A DNA stretch of 36,613 bases from NCBI GenBank assembly GCA_025352225.1, contig JANXTT010000077.1:1-36613 (forward strand). Direction: 5' to 3'. The stretch comes from Mucilaginibacter sp. (lineage in GTDB: Bacteria; Bacteroidota; Bacteroidia; Sphingobacteriales; Sphingobacteriaceae). Below, piece after piece: positions 8,996-16,687 of the stretch. The notes beneath the pieces are model-generated. The model saw only the letters and a program-made list of their open reading frames with translations, was not told where the DNA came from and did no database searches. Positions within the stretch are counted from its first letter, which is position 1. Each line of letters starts with the position of its first letter. The position numbers were made by a program, and so were the translations under genes.

Positions 8996-9619
8996 CTATT
9001 TCAGAAAGAAATAGAATAGCGAAAACCCGATTAGCGACCCCATTATACTGCCAGCGAGAACCTGCATTGGGGTATGTACCTTAAGGTATAGCCTGGCTAC
9101 ACATACGCCAACTGTTAAAACTAGCATTGTATAAAATATTGGCGTATAATTAGCTGAAGGGAATTTTAGATATAACATAGAAATTATAGCGAACATGCCC
9201 CATGCTCCTGATGCATGTGTACTTATTTTCCAATAAGGTGTAATTATGGTTAGCATAATTAAAGAAATACTTACCGCAACCATACATAAGCTTAGGGCGT
9301 TTGATACTCCTTGGCTGTATATTAAAAATACAGCTATTATGAGATAGATAAAGCAAGAAAATATTTGGGGAATTACCCTATCTTCTTTGTTATCCAAAGT
9401 CCAGTTTTTAATTATTTTTCTTTTGTATAATATAAAAACTAAAATAAAAGGTAACAATGATGTAGCTCCAAAAATGTAGCAAATGGCTAATATTTTATCA
9501 CGGAAGTTTGTTATATGAGTAAGTTGCGGAAAGTAAAATAAAATAATCCAAAACAGATAAGTTGGAGATAGCAATGGAATTAGTACAATTGAAATAATAT
9601 GCGCAACAATTCTTTTCAT
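8996..9619 (-). CDS. PAP2-like integral membrane protein, motifs degenerate
   Basis: A 207-residue protein with about six membrane helices resembling the PAP2 phosphatase superfamily. The C-terminal ARLYLKVHTPMQVLAG aligns with the SR-x5-H-x3-D motif, keeping Arg and His but with Gln in place of the Asp. The earlier STHASGAW aligns loosely with PSGH, and a clear K-x6-RP motif is absent. The start is placed at the ATG at 9619; the frame extends to a TTG at 9658. It is convergent with the CYTH gene, and a 7-bp hairpin (arms 8996-9002 and 9008-9014) overlaps its stop. Function is uncertain because the catalytic set is incomplete. Confidence 0.7.
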   Translation of the reverse strand: MKRIVAHIISIVLIPLLSPTYLFWIILFYFPQLTHITNFRDKILAICYIFGATSLLPFILVFILYKRKIIKNWTLDNKEDRVIPQIFSCFIYLIIAVFLIYSQGVSNALSLCMVAVSISLIMLTIITPYWKISTHASGAWGMFAIISMLYLKFPSANYTPIFYTMLVLTVGVCVARLYLKVHTPMQVLAGSIMGSLIGFSLFYFFLK

Positions 9620-10002
9620 AAAAGGTATAGACGTGAATTGACTTTTGTAAAGAAACAATAGCTAAGGGAACAAAATTAAGTGGTTTATCCAAAAAATAAT
9701 GAAAAAATAGCATTATATTTCATTCAAAGTTGTTTTAATGTTGGTGATTGCAACACTATAACAAATTGTCATTATAGAAGAATTTCTTAATAGTGAGCTG
9801 CATTTTTTAAATAAATAATGATTGTTTTTTTTAATCTTACAAGGGCAAAATTCCTGGTTTTATAATGGAAGTGTCTAAAAAAGAAAAAAATAATAAAAAT
9901 TTATGAGGAAAAGAAAGATTATTATAGATTCGCACTTGATATTTCGTTTTTAATTTCAAAAAACACATATTTGAATCAAGCTTTACAAAAAAAAACTAAA
10001 CA
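9620..10002. other. Intergenic region between the PAP2-like and glutamine synthetase genes
   Basis: About 380 nt of very AT-rich DNA between divergent genes. It holds the upstream signals for both. The only recognisable element is a weak promoter before glutamine synthetase at 9942-9973. A 16-codon reading frame in the leader (from an ATG near 9903) has no support as a gene. No RNA gene was seen. Confidence 0.5.
9942..9973 (+). promoter_or_regulatory. Possible promoter of glutamine synthetase
   Basis: CATATTTG at 9966-9973 matches the Bacteroidota -7 box TAnnTTTG at all but the first base. A TTTC at 9942-9945 stands 20 bp upstream in the -33 position. The start codon is about 30 nt downstream. 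This is a weak match, given as a candidate only. Confidence 0.35.
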
Positions 10003-11019
10003 ATGGCAACTAAACTCGAGTACATTTGGCTTGATGGCTATAAACCAACACAAAGCCTTCGTAGCAAAACAAAAATTGAAAGTGATTTCAGTGGTAAATT
10101 AGAAGACTGCCCTTTATGGAGCTTCGATGGTTCGTCGACCGAACAAGCACCAGGCGGTTCATCAGACTGTATATTAAAACCGGTTTACATTTGCGCTGAT
10201 CCACAAAGAAAAGACGCATTTTTGGTAATGTGCGAAGTTCTTGATTCAACAGGAGCTGCACACGAATCAAACGGACGTGCGTTAATTCAGGATGACGATA
10301 ACGATTTTTGGTTTGGTTTTGAACAAGAATATTTTTTATGGGATCCAAAAACTAACAAACCTCTTGGTTTCCCAGAAGGTGGTTATCCAGGCCCACAAGG
10401 ACCATATTATTGCTCTGTAGGTGCCAACAATGCATTTGGAAGAGAAATAGTAGAAGAACATCTTGATGTATGTTTAGAAGCTGGTTTGAACGTTGAAGGT
10501 ATCAACGCTGAAGTTGCTGCCGGCCAATGGGAATTTCAAATATTTGCAAAGGGTGCTAAAGAAGCTGGTGACCAGATCTGGGTTGCCCGTTACCTTTTAG
10601 AAAGAATCGGCGAAAGCTATGGTGTTTCTATCAACTGGCATTGCAAACCGTTGGGCGCTTTGGACTGGAATGGCTCTGGCATGCATGCAAACTTCTCAAA
10701 TACACTTTTAAGAACTGCTGCAAGTCAGGCAACTTATACTAAAATATTGGAAGCTTTCCGTCCGGCTGAGGTTGTTGCAGAACACATCGCTGTTTACGGT
10801 GCTGATAATCATTTGCGTTTAACCGGTAAACACGAAACTGCTTCAATAAACGATTATAGCTATGGTGTGTCAGATCGTGGAGCATCTATCCGTATACCTT
10901 TGTACACAGTACAAAAAGGTTGGAGCGGTTATTTAGAAGATCGTCGTCCAAACTCTGCTGCTGATCCATATAAAGTAGCTGCTGTTATTATCAAAACTGT
11001 AAAATCAGCAAAACTTTAA
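10003..11019 (+). CDS. Glutamine synthetase, type II-like
   Basis: A 338-residue glutamine synthetase that joins ammonia to glutamate using ATP. It is much shorter than the 450-residue GSI and the 700-residue GSIII enzymes and matches the eukaryotic-like GSII type. Signs are the N-terminal KLEYIWLDGY, WSFDGSSTEQAPG in the beta-grasp domain, WFGFEQEYFL at the metal site, the GINAEVAAGQWEFQI segment, NWHCKPLGALDWNGSG and the late SIRIPLYT loop. The cytoplasmic enzyme is probably transcribed alone: a weak promoter lies upstream and a strong terminator starts 21 nt after the stop codon. Whether other GS types exist in the genome cannot be seen here. Confidence 0.92.
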   Translation: MATKLEYIWLDGYKPTQSLRSKTKIESDFSGKLEDCPLWSFDGSSTEQAPGGSSDCILKPVYICADPQRKDAFLVMCEVLDSTGAAHESNGRALIQDDDNDFWFGFEQEYFLWDPKTNKPLGFPEGGYPGPQGPYYCSVGANNAFGREIVEEHLDVCLEAGLNVEGINAEVAAGQWEFQIFAKGAKEAGDQIWVARYLLERIGESYGVSINWHCKPLGALDWNGSGMHANFSNTLLRTAASQATYTKILEAFRPAEVVAEHIAVYGADNHLRLTGKHETASINDYSYGVSDRGASIRIPLYTVQKGWSGYLEDRRPNSAADPYKVAAVIIKTVKSAKL

Positions 11020-11040
11020 GTATTACTTATTTTAAATATA

Positions 11041-11073
11041 ATCCTCCGGATGAGAAATTCGGGGGATTTTTTT
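11041..11073 (+). terminator. Intrinsic terminator after glutamine synthetase
   Basis: Arms 11041-11048 (ATCCTCCG) and 11060-11067 (CGGGGGAT) pair with one G-T wobble around an 11-nt loop. A run of seven T follows at 11067-11073. Confidence 0.85.
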
Positions 11074-11243
11074 GTTATTTATAATTGTAATCTGTTAATA
11101 TAGCCATATTTCGTTTTACATTATTAAACAAATACTACTATGTTAAATCAATCTAATATTTCTAAATAAAGTATGCAGATAAAATGTAGTACCGTAAATT
11201 AGCATTATCTATTAAACCTATAGGCATTATAATTCAAAACATC

Positions 11244-11879
11244 ATGAGTTTAAGATTAGGCGATACCGCACCAAATTTCAAAGCAAAAACTTCACAAGGT
11301 GAGATTGACTTTTACGAATTTTTAGGAACAAGCTGGGGTGTGTTATTTTCCCATCCGGGAGATTATACACCTGTATGCACCACAGAATTAGGCAAAACAG
11401 CTGCTTTAAAGGATGAATTCACCAAACGTAATGTCAAAGTACTGGCTTTAAGTGTAGACTCTGTAGAATCGCACCAGGGCTGGATCAGCGATATTAATGA
11501 AACCCAAGGAGTTGAAGTAAATTTCCCTATTATAGCTGACGAGGATCGTAAAATATCTGAAGCGTATGATATGATTCACCCTAACGCGTCTGTAAATGCT
11601 ACTGTACGTTCATTGTTTATTATAGCACCCGACAAAACGGTTAAACTTATTATTACTTACCCGGCTTCTACAGGCAGAAACTTTCAGGAAATATTACGTG
11701 TGATAGATTCTTTACAACTAACGGCAAATTATAGTGTTGCTACTCCGGCCGATTGGAAGGAAGGGGAAGACGTTGTAGTAGTGCCTTCAATTAAGACAGA
11801 AGACATCGCGGCTAAGTTCCCAAAAGGCTTTACAATTGTAAAACCATACTTAAGAACTACCCCGCAACCAAATAAATAA
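11244..11879 (+). CDS. 1-Cys peroxiredoxin (Prx6 type)
   Basis: A 211-residue thiol peroxidase that reduces hydrogen peroxide and organic peroxides. The peroxidatic Cys45 sits in HPGDYTPVCTTELG. There is no other cysteine in the chain, so no resolving cysteine, which fits the 1-Cys Prx6 group. The long C-terminal extension after residue 160 (ADWKEGEDVVVVPS) is also typical of this group. It appears monocistronic, with 145 nt before the cold shock gene. No signal peptide is present, so it acts in the cytoplasm. Confidence 0.92.
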   Translation: MSLRLGDTAPNFKAKTSQGEIDFYEFLGTSWGVLFSHPGDYTPVCTTELGKTAALKDEFTKRNVKVLALSVDSVESHQGWISDINETQGVEVNFPIIADEDRKISEAYDMIHPNASVNATVRSLFIIAPDKTVKLIITYPASTGRNFQEILRVIDSLQLTANYSVATPADWKEGEDVVVVPSIKTEDIAAKFPKGFTIVKPYLRTTPQPNK

Positions 11880-11977
11880 TTTTTATTGCATTTTATTGTT
11901 AAATTTATATCTTTGATATTACGGGCTTAAATCATTGATTTCCTTTCTGATAAATGGACGCTTATTCAGTTGGGTAG

Positions 11978-11985
11978 TATATTTG
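11978..11985 (+). promoter_or_regulatory. -7 promoter box of the cold shock gene
   Basis: TATATTTG is an exact match to the Bacteroidota -7 consensus TAnnTTTG. The start site would fall near 11990, giving a U- and A-rich leader of about 33 nt before the ATG at 12024. No convincing TTTG -33 element was found at the expected distance. Confidence 0.5.
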
Positions 11986-12023
11986 AGCTAGATAAATTTT
12001 TTAATACTATACTATTATTTATT

Positions 12024-12221
12024 ATGAAAACTGGAAAAGTAAAATGGTTTAACACCCAAAAAGGTTATGGTTTTATAGTTACCGAAGACGGTAAAGATCT
12101 GTTTGTTCATTTTAAGGATGTACAAGGTGGCGTAAATGCAATCAAAGATAACGACAATGTTGAATATGAGGTGGAAGATGGTAGAAAAGGACTGCAAGCC
12201 GTTAACGTAAAAAAAGTATAA
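12024..12221 (+). CDS. Cold shock protein (CspA family)
   Basis: A 65-residue single cold-shock domain protein that binds single-stranded RNA and DNA. It has the RNP1-type motif KGYGFI and the RNP2-type motif LFVHF, after the standard start MKTGKVKWFN. The frame is open further upstream, but the -7 box at 11978-11985 lies inside that extension, and the conserved N-terminus fixes the start at 12024. A strong terminator follows 27 nt after the stop, so it is a single-gene unit. Cold regulation is plausible but not visible in the sequence. Confidence 0.93.
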   Translation: MKTGKVKWFNTQKGYGFIVTEDGKDLFVHFKDVQGGVNAIKDNDNVEYEVEDGRKGLQAVNVKKV

Positions 12222-12248
12222 CTTATACAAAATCATAAAAATATACAA

Positions 12249-12274
12249 CCTCTGGATAGTCCAGGGGTTTTTTT
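12249..12274 (+). terminator. Intrinsic terminator after the cold shock gene
   Basis: CCTCTGGA at 12249-12256 and TCCAGGGG at 12260-12267 pair over a 3-nt loop with one wobble, followed by seven T at 12268-12274. Confidence 0.88.
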
Positions 12275-12347
12275 GTGTATAATTGTTATCGAGGTTTTGA
12301 TCAGTTTATTTATTTTAGCCGCACCTTAACCTACTAGCACAAACTCA

Positions 12348-13619
12348 ATGGATACATCAAAAGCTTCAAAAAATATTATCTTTCTGGTTATAGTGGCCTC
12401 TCTTGGCTATTTTGTGGATATATATGATTTACTGATTTTTGCCATAGTGCGGGTTAAAAGTTTACATGATATTGGTGTAGCGCCTGCCGATATACGAGCT
12501 AAAGGTGAATACATTATTAATATGCAAATGCTGGGTTTGCTGGTTGGAGGTATTTTATGGGGTATCATTGGCGATAAATTCGGACGTATCAAGGTGCTGT
12601 TTGGCTCCATATTATTGTACTCCGTAGCAAACTTTGCTAATGGTTTAGTAACAGATGTTAATAGTTATGCAGTTATTCGCTTAATAGCAGGTATTGGCCT
12701 TGCAGGGGAGCTTGGCGCAGGCATAACACTGGTTAGCGAAACGATGAGCAAGGAGAATAGGGGATATGGTACTATGATCGTTGCTGGCGTTGGTTTATTT
12801 GGGGCCGTTGCAGCCAATTTGGTTGCGCATTACGGCTGGCAACATGCCTATTTTATTGGAGGTGGCCTGGGGTTACTACTTTTACTGCTCCGGATGGGGA
12901 CGTTTGAATCGGGCATGTTTAATGAGGTAGCTAAAAGTGATGTGGCCAAAGGGAATATGCTGATGTTATTTACTAACCGTAAACGCTTTTTAAAATACCT
13001 GTATTGTATTTTAATTGGTTTGCCATTATGGTTTGTAGTGGGCATATTAGTAACGCAATCGCCCGAGTTTGGTGTAGAGCTAGGTGCCAAGCATATTTTA
13101 AGCGCAGGAACAGGTATAATGTTTACCTATATCGGTATATCCGCCGGGGATATAATAGCAGGGATTTTTGCACAGATAACCCGATCAAGAAGGTTAACGG
13201 TATTGATTTTTTTGCTGTTATCAATTATTAGTATTATATGCTATTTAAATTCAGCAGGTTTAACACAAGAGAAATTTAACTGGCTATGCTTATTTATGGG
13301 GATATCAGTAGGCTATTGGGCAACGTTTGTAACCATTGCATCTGAACAATTTGGCACTAATATCCGGTCGACGGTTACTACTACCGTTCCGAACTTTGTA
13401 CGCGGTGCATTAATTCCGATCACTATCGGTTTTGAATTTTTTGTACGCTATTTTACAAGTCATGGGCATAAAGCAGATAGCAGCATCAAAAGTGCTTATC
13501 TAATGATGTTTATATTAATTGGGATATCTTTATTTGCATTGAGCCAGTTAAAAGAAAGTTTTGGTAAAGATTTGGATTATGTGGAGCATGATGAAATGCG
13601 TGCTGTTGAACTGATTTAA
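12348..13619 (+). CDS. MFS transporter (metabolite:H+ symporter-like)
   Basis: A 423-residue major facilitator superfamily transporter with about 12 membrane helices. The loop between helices 2 and 3 carries GDKFGRIKVL, the family signature, and the RLIAGIGLAGELGAGI segment resembles the sugar and metabolite:H+ symporter groups. The N-terminal half ends near residue 200 in a short cytoplasmic loop (ESGMFNEVAKSDVAKGN). The substrate is not clear; sugar-like or organic acid are both possible. It stands alone, with a terminator upstream and a convergent operon downstream. Confidence 0.85.
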   Translation: MDTSKASKNIIFLVIVASLGYFVDIYDLLIFAIVRVKSLHDIGVAPADIRAKGEYIINMQMLGLLVGGILWGIIGDKFGRIKVLFGSILLYSVANFANGLVTDVNSYAVIRLIAGIGLAGELGAGITLVSETMSKENRGYGTMIVAGVGLFGAVAANLVAHYGWQHAYFIGGGLGLLLLLLRMGTFESGMFNEVAKSDVAKGNMLMLFTNRKRFLKYLYCILIGLPLWFVVGILVTQSPEFGVELGAKHILSAGTGIMFTYIGISAGDIIAGIFAQITRSRRLTVLIFLLLSIISIICYLNSAGLTQEKFNWLCLFMGISVGYWATFVTIASEQFGTNIRSTVTTTVPNFVRGALIPITIGFEFFVRYFTSHGHKADSSIKSAYLMMFILIGISLFALSQLKESFGKDLDYVEHDEMRAVELI

Positions 13620-13668
13620 AAATGGCTCAAAATAGTATATAATTTGACCTGTTTTTAAATCAAAAAAA

Positions 13669-13803
13669 TCAATATTTAAACAAGGCTCCCCAGGCAACGT
13701 TCATACCCATTTGATTACTAATATTGAAGTAGAGTAATACAAAGCTGAAGGAGCAACTTAATACAGTAACCACGAGCACTCCACCCAAAAGTATGTTTTT
13801 CAT
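13669..13803 (-). CDS. Small membrane peptide, 44 residues
   Basis: This short frame begins at an ATG at 13803, 8 nt after the stop of the adhesin-like gene, and ends at a TGA at 13669. It encodes 44 residues: a short basic start (MKNI), one hydrophobic segment at about residues 4-27, then a polar tail ending in WGALFKY. A Cys at position 17 stands in VLSC, a poor lipobox, so a membrane helix is more likely than a lipoprotein. Tight spacing and shared strand suggest it is the last gene of the YtrA-type operon. No homologue is recognised, and coding is inferred from position and composition. Confidence 0.55.
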   Translation of the reverse strand: MKNILLGGVLVVTVLSCSFSFVLLYFNISNQMGMNVAWGALFKY

Positions 13804-13811
13804 TGCGGATA

Positions 13812-14546
13812 CTATTTATGTAAGATATTTAACGATCTACCTGCCAATGTAACCTGGCTGCTATCATCTAAATGATAAGTTAATTGTGGTATCAGAATAT
13901 TATTTAGAAATAGTTCACTTTTATAGTGGATCTGCATATCGGCTTTTTGAATCGTATTGCTTTTATCAATATTAATTTTTGAATTTCGACTAGTGCTGAT
14001 CTTTAATGAGCCAATCGTATTGTTTTGGAAATAGACGTTTCCATCAGAATGCTGAATAAATGACAGGCTATCAGTTTTGAATTTTTTAATTATCATCGAA
14101 TTGCCATCATCAGGCCAAATGCTGTAATGACTCTCTTTTGGGGCCTTTCCATTCACCAAATAACCATTTGTGGTCGATAATATATTTAATTGGGGACACA
14201 ATATAATAATGGCATTATCATATCGGTTCATACCACTTTTTAAGTCTGGCTTTTGGTTATAATCAACAGTGATCATAAGCCGATTTCCAACTTTGTTAAA
14301 TTTGATTGGTACTGAATTGTTTTTTTGTCGTACAGCATAATCGCCTTGTTCAAGCTCAACAAACATTAGGTTTGCACCTTTAATTTCCACTTCGTTAAAG
14401 TCTTTTATATTAATGCTTTTATAGTCTTTATAAGGGTCTTTGTATTTTCCGGTAAGGTATTCTGCTTTTAACTCAGAATTATAGACCGCAAGCGAAATAA
14501 TTAGAATTAATAATGCGCTAAATATTAAATAATTACTGATTCTCAT
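13812..14546 (-). CDS. Exported adhesin-head-like protein (GIN/DUF2807-like)
   Basis: A 244-residue protein with an N-terminal hydrophobic segment (about residues 6-23) that is either a signal peptide or an anchor. The rest is strand-rich, with repeating short turns such as NVYFQNNTIGSLKIS and SKINIDKS. This resembles the single-stranded beta-helix of the GIN/DUF2807 adhesin-head domain; the family call is by pattern only. It begins 3 nt after the GntR gene stop and is followed by the 44-residue peptide, so it belongs to the same operon. It probably faces the periplasm or the cell surface. Its role with an ABC transporter and a regulator is not known. Confidence 0.65.
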   Translation of the reverse strand: MRISNYLIFSALLILIISLAVYNSELKAEYLTGKYKDPYKDYKSINIKDFNEVEIKGANLMFVELEQGDYAVRQKNNSVPIKFNKVGNRLMITVDYNQKPDLKSGMNRYDNAIIILCPQLNILSTTNGYLVNGKAPKESHYSIWPDDGNSMIIKKFKTDSLSFIQHSDGNVYFQNNTIGSLKISTSRNSKINIDKSNTIQKADMQIHYKSELFLNNILIPQLTYHLDDSSQVTLAGRSLNILHK

Positions 14547-14549
14547 GAT

Positions 14550-14924
14550 TTATGCTTTAAAGTTTTCTGATTTAAATTTTTCGTATCTGGCTTGCAGATC
14601 TTCAAGTGTTATTTCCAATAAATAAATGTTCCTGAAAAACTCGGGTAGATCCTGCTCAATAAATCGATCTTTGCGATACGTTTTTACAGTTTTTACACCA
14701 TCTAAGCTGATAAAAAACCCGAGCCCTCTTTTATTGAATATTACGCTCTGGTTTTGCAAAAACTCATAGGTCCGCATTACCGTGTTAGGATTTACCTGAA
14801 GTTCCATTGCCAGATCTCTAACAGAGGGTATTTTTTCTTCGGGTAACCACACCCCTCTTAATATTTTCTCGCTCACATATGCTGCAATTTGCAGGTATAT
14901 GGCTTCGTTGTTTCTAAATTCCAT
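14550..14924 (-). CDS. GntR-family regulator, YtrA subfamily
   Basis: A 124-residue transcription factor. The winged helix-turn-helix spans about residues 8-75, with the GntR hallmarks IPSVRDLAMELQVNPNTVMR and the wing KRGLGFFIS. The short C-terminal tail of about 45 residues, with no ligand domain, marks the YtrA subfamily, which typically controls ABC transporter operons. It is the third gene of the operon, 16 nt after the permease. A YtrA-like inverted repeat overlaps the operon's promoter, so it probably represses its own operon. Members of the subfamily respond to cell-envelope antibiotics in Bacillus; the inducer here is unknown. Confidence 0.88.
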   Translation of the reverse strand: MEFRNNEAIYLQIAAYVSEKILRGVWLPEEKIPSVRDLAMELQVNPNTVMRTYEFLQNQSVIFNKRGLGFFISLDGVKTVKTYRKDRFIEQDLPEFFRNIYLLEITLEDLQARYEKFKSENFKA

Positions 14925-14940
14925 CGCGCTATTCCTCCGG

Positions 14941-15699
14941 TTATACTTGTTTTTCTTTGAGCCTGTAATAGGCTGACATCCAAATGATCACTGCAAGCAA
15001 TAAAAATACAGCAACCACCCAGGTTTTATCTACATCAATAGATGTATAACTATTTTTGTAAGTCGGAAAATTTAGCCCGGTAAATGGCGGATTTGAAATG
15101 TCTTTTTTAAATATTGACCTTAAAACCTGCAAGTTTAATAACCACACTATCATTACCGAAATAAAAAGGGCAAAAGCCGTTTTTATAAAGTGCATTTTTT
15201 TAAAGAAAACTGCGCCATAAAGTGTTATTGAATTTAAAACAGCATAAGTAACGTATGCAAAAGTAAGACCTTTGTTAAAGTCGAAAGCATTAAAAATAGC
15301 ATCCTCTTTTGCGGGCCAGCTTATTTTTAAGAGCAACGTGATAACTCCGTAAAAGACGCCTATGAATAATGCCTGAAAGATAATAAATGAATAAATCCAG
15401 CCTATCATAAATTTTTCAAAGGAAGATGACGGCAACATAATTGTGGCTATGGCTCTTCTTTTATCGCTCAAGTTAATAAATACATTGCTGGTAAATATGG
15501 TTCCCGAACTGATCAGGAAAATTAAAAAAAAAATTGTTTGAGCATCAAGAGGAATTGGTTTCTTGTAAGTCGTTACTTCAATAATTATAATGAGTATAGA
15601 TACTAATACGATCAATGACATTAAATAACTTTTGAAATTTTCAACAGTATGTTTTTTAAATAACAAACTAAAACGTTTAAAACTAAATGTCTGGTTCAT
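14941..15699 (-). CDS. ABC transporter permease (ABC-2-like)
   Basis: A 252-residue inner-membrane protein with about six hydrophobic helices (near residues 23-43, 55-75, 100-125, 145-165, 175-195 and 225-245). Its start overlaps the stop of the ATPase gene by 4 nt (ATGA), so the two are translationally coupled and should form one complex. No catalytic domain is present. With the ATPase and the YtrA-type regulator it forms a unit like the Bacillus ytr operon. The transported substrate is unknown. Confidence 0.82.
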   Translation of the reverse strand: MNQTFSFKRFSLLFKKHTVENFKSYLMSLIVLVSILIIIIEVTTYKKPIPLDAQTIFFLIFLISSGTIFTSNVFINLSDKRRAIATIMLPSSSFEKFMIGWIYSFIIFQALFIGVFYGVITLLLKISWPAKEDAIFNAFDFNKGLTFAYVTYAVLNSITLYGAVFFKKMHFIKTAFALFISVMIVWLLNLQVLRSIFKKDISNPPFTGLNFPTYKNSYTSIDVDKTWVVAVFLLLAVIIWMSAYYRLKEKQV

Positions 15700-16538
15700 A
15701 TTGTTGCAGTGTTTAAAAGGTTAATTAAGGGAGTTTTGTTATTGATAATGGCATTAAATAAAAGTTCCATATCAACTTTGCTATATTGATGCCCGGTATT
15801 AGCAACTATCGCGTTTTTCCCACGCATCGTTTCTTCCTGGTATAAAACATCTCGCATATCATCAGTGGCAATTGTGGTGAAATACAACTTTTCGGTGATG
15901 CTATCCAATGCCTGGTTAAGTACGATCTCACGATTATGCAATACCACAATTGTATCTATCAGGCTATCCAGATCCCTTACCTGATGCGTTGAAATAATGA
16001 TACACCGATCTTCGGTTAAAACAGACGCGATAAGTTTACGGAACTGCATTTTAGATGGTATATCCAAGCCATTGGTAGGTTCGTCCATTATAAGCAAACT
16101 TGTATTTGTGGCTAATCCAAACGCGATCATAACTTTCTTTTGTTGGCCATAAGAAAGTTTATCTAAAACAGACTCTCGTGGAACATCAAATTCACTTAAA
16201 TAATTATAAAATTCCGTTTCACTAAACCTTGGATAAAAACAAGCGGTACTTGCGATAAATTTTACCACAGACAACGATGGCATGTATACCTCTTCAGGTA
16301 TAAAATACATGGCTTCCAATAAAGCCACAGGCCTGTCAGCCGAGTTTAGCCCATTTATTAAACATAAACCACCCTTAGGGTAGGCAAGGCCCGTTATATT
16401 GTGCAATAGGGTTGATTTACCTGCACCATTTTTACCCAGCAAACCATATATATGCCCTTGGGATAAATTAAGATCAAGGTTTTTAAACAAAAGATTTTTT
16501 CTGGAGTATCCAAAATCAAGATTTTTTATTGCTATCAT
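15696..16538 (-). CDS. ABC transporter ATP-binding protein
   Basis: A 280-residue ATPase subunit and first gene of the operon. It has Walker A GKNGAGKS at residues 35-42, signature LSYGQQKK, Walker B LLIMDEPTNGLD and the switch His in STHQ. The C-terminal 70 residues after the core are a family-typical extension. It drives the coupled permease. It is probably transcribed from the promoter at 16573-16602, with the YtrA-like operator between that promoter and the start codon. Confidence 0.9.
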   Translation of the reverse strand: MIAIKNLDFGYSRKNLLFKNLDLNLSQGHIYGLLGKNGAGKSTLLHNITGLAYPKGGLCLINGLNSADRPVALLEAMYFIPEEVYMPSLSVVKFIASTACFYPRFSETEFYNYLSEFDVPRESVLDKLSYGQQKKVMIAFGLATNTSLLIMDEPTNGLDIPSKMQFRKLIASVLTEDRCIIISTHQVRDLDSLIDTIVVLHNREIVLNQALDSITEKLYFTTIATDDMRDVLYQEETMRGKNAIVANTGHQYSKVDMELLFNAIINNKTPLINLLNTATI

Positions 16539-16547
16539 ATAATAATT

Positions 16548-16571
16548 AGTGTATTAGTTGTGTAGTACACT
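16548..16571. promoter_or_regulatory. YtrA-like operator
   Basis: An inverted repeat with 9-nt arms, 16548-16556 (AGTGTATTA) and 16563-16571 (TAGTACACT), matching at 8 of 9 positions around a 6-nt spacer. The outer part reads AGTGTA-N12-TACACT, close to the AGTGTA-N13-TACACT site described for B. subtilis YtrA. A second perfect repeat, TGTAGT-N2-ACTACA, overlaps it at 16561-16574. It starts 10 nt upstream of the ATPase start codon and covers the expected transcription start. Confidence 0.75.
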
Positions 16572-16572
16572 A

Positions 16573-16602
16573 CAAATGTAAACAAAGAATATTGGTTTCA
16601 AA
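16573..16602 (-). promoter_or_regulatory. Promoter of the YtrA-type ABC operon
   Basis: On the minus strand TACATTTG (16580 to 16573) is an exact -7 box, with TTTG (16602 to 16599) 18 bp upstream as the -33 element. The start site falls inside the operator next to it. Confidence 0.7.
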
Positions 16603-16687
16603 ATTTATTTTAAAAAATTTATAACTTGAACAATAATTATATTTAGCCGTAAGCAGTATCGATATTTATTTTACAAATTTGCATACG

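Noticed and set aside
9903..9953. Short 16-codon frame in the glutamine synthetase leader, considered as a leader peptide
   Set aside because: It overlaps the candidate promoter, so it would not be transcribed from it, and it has no attenuator-like structure.
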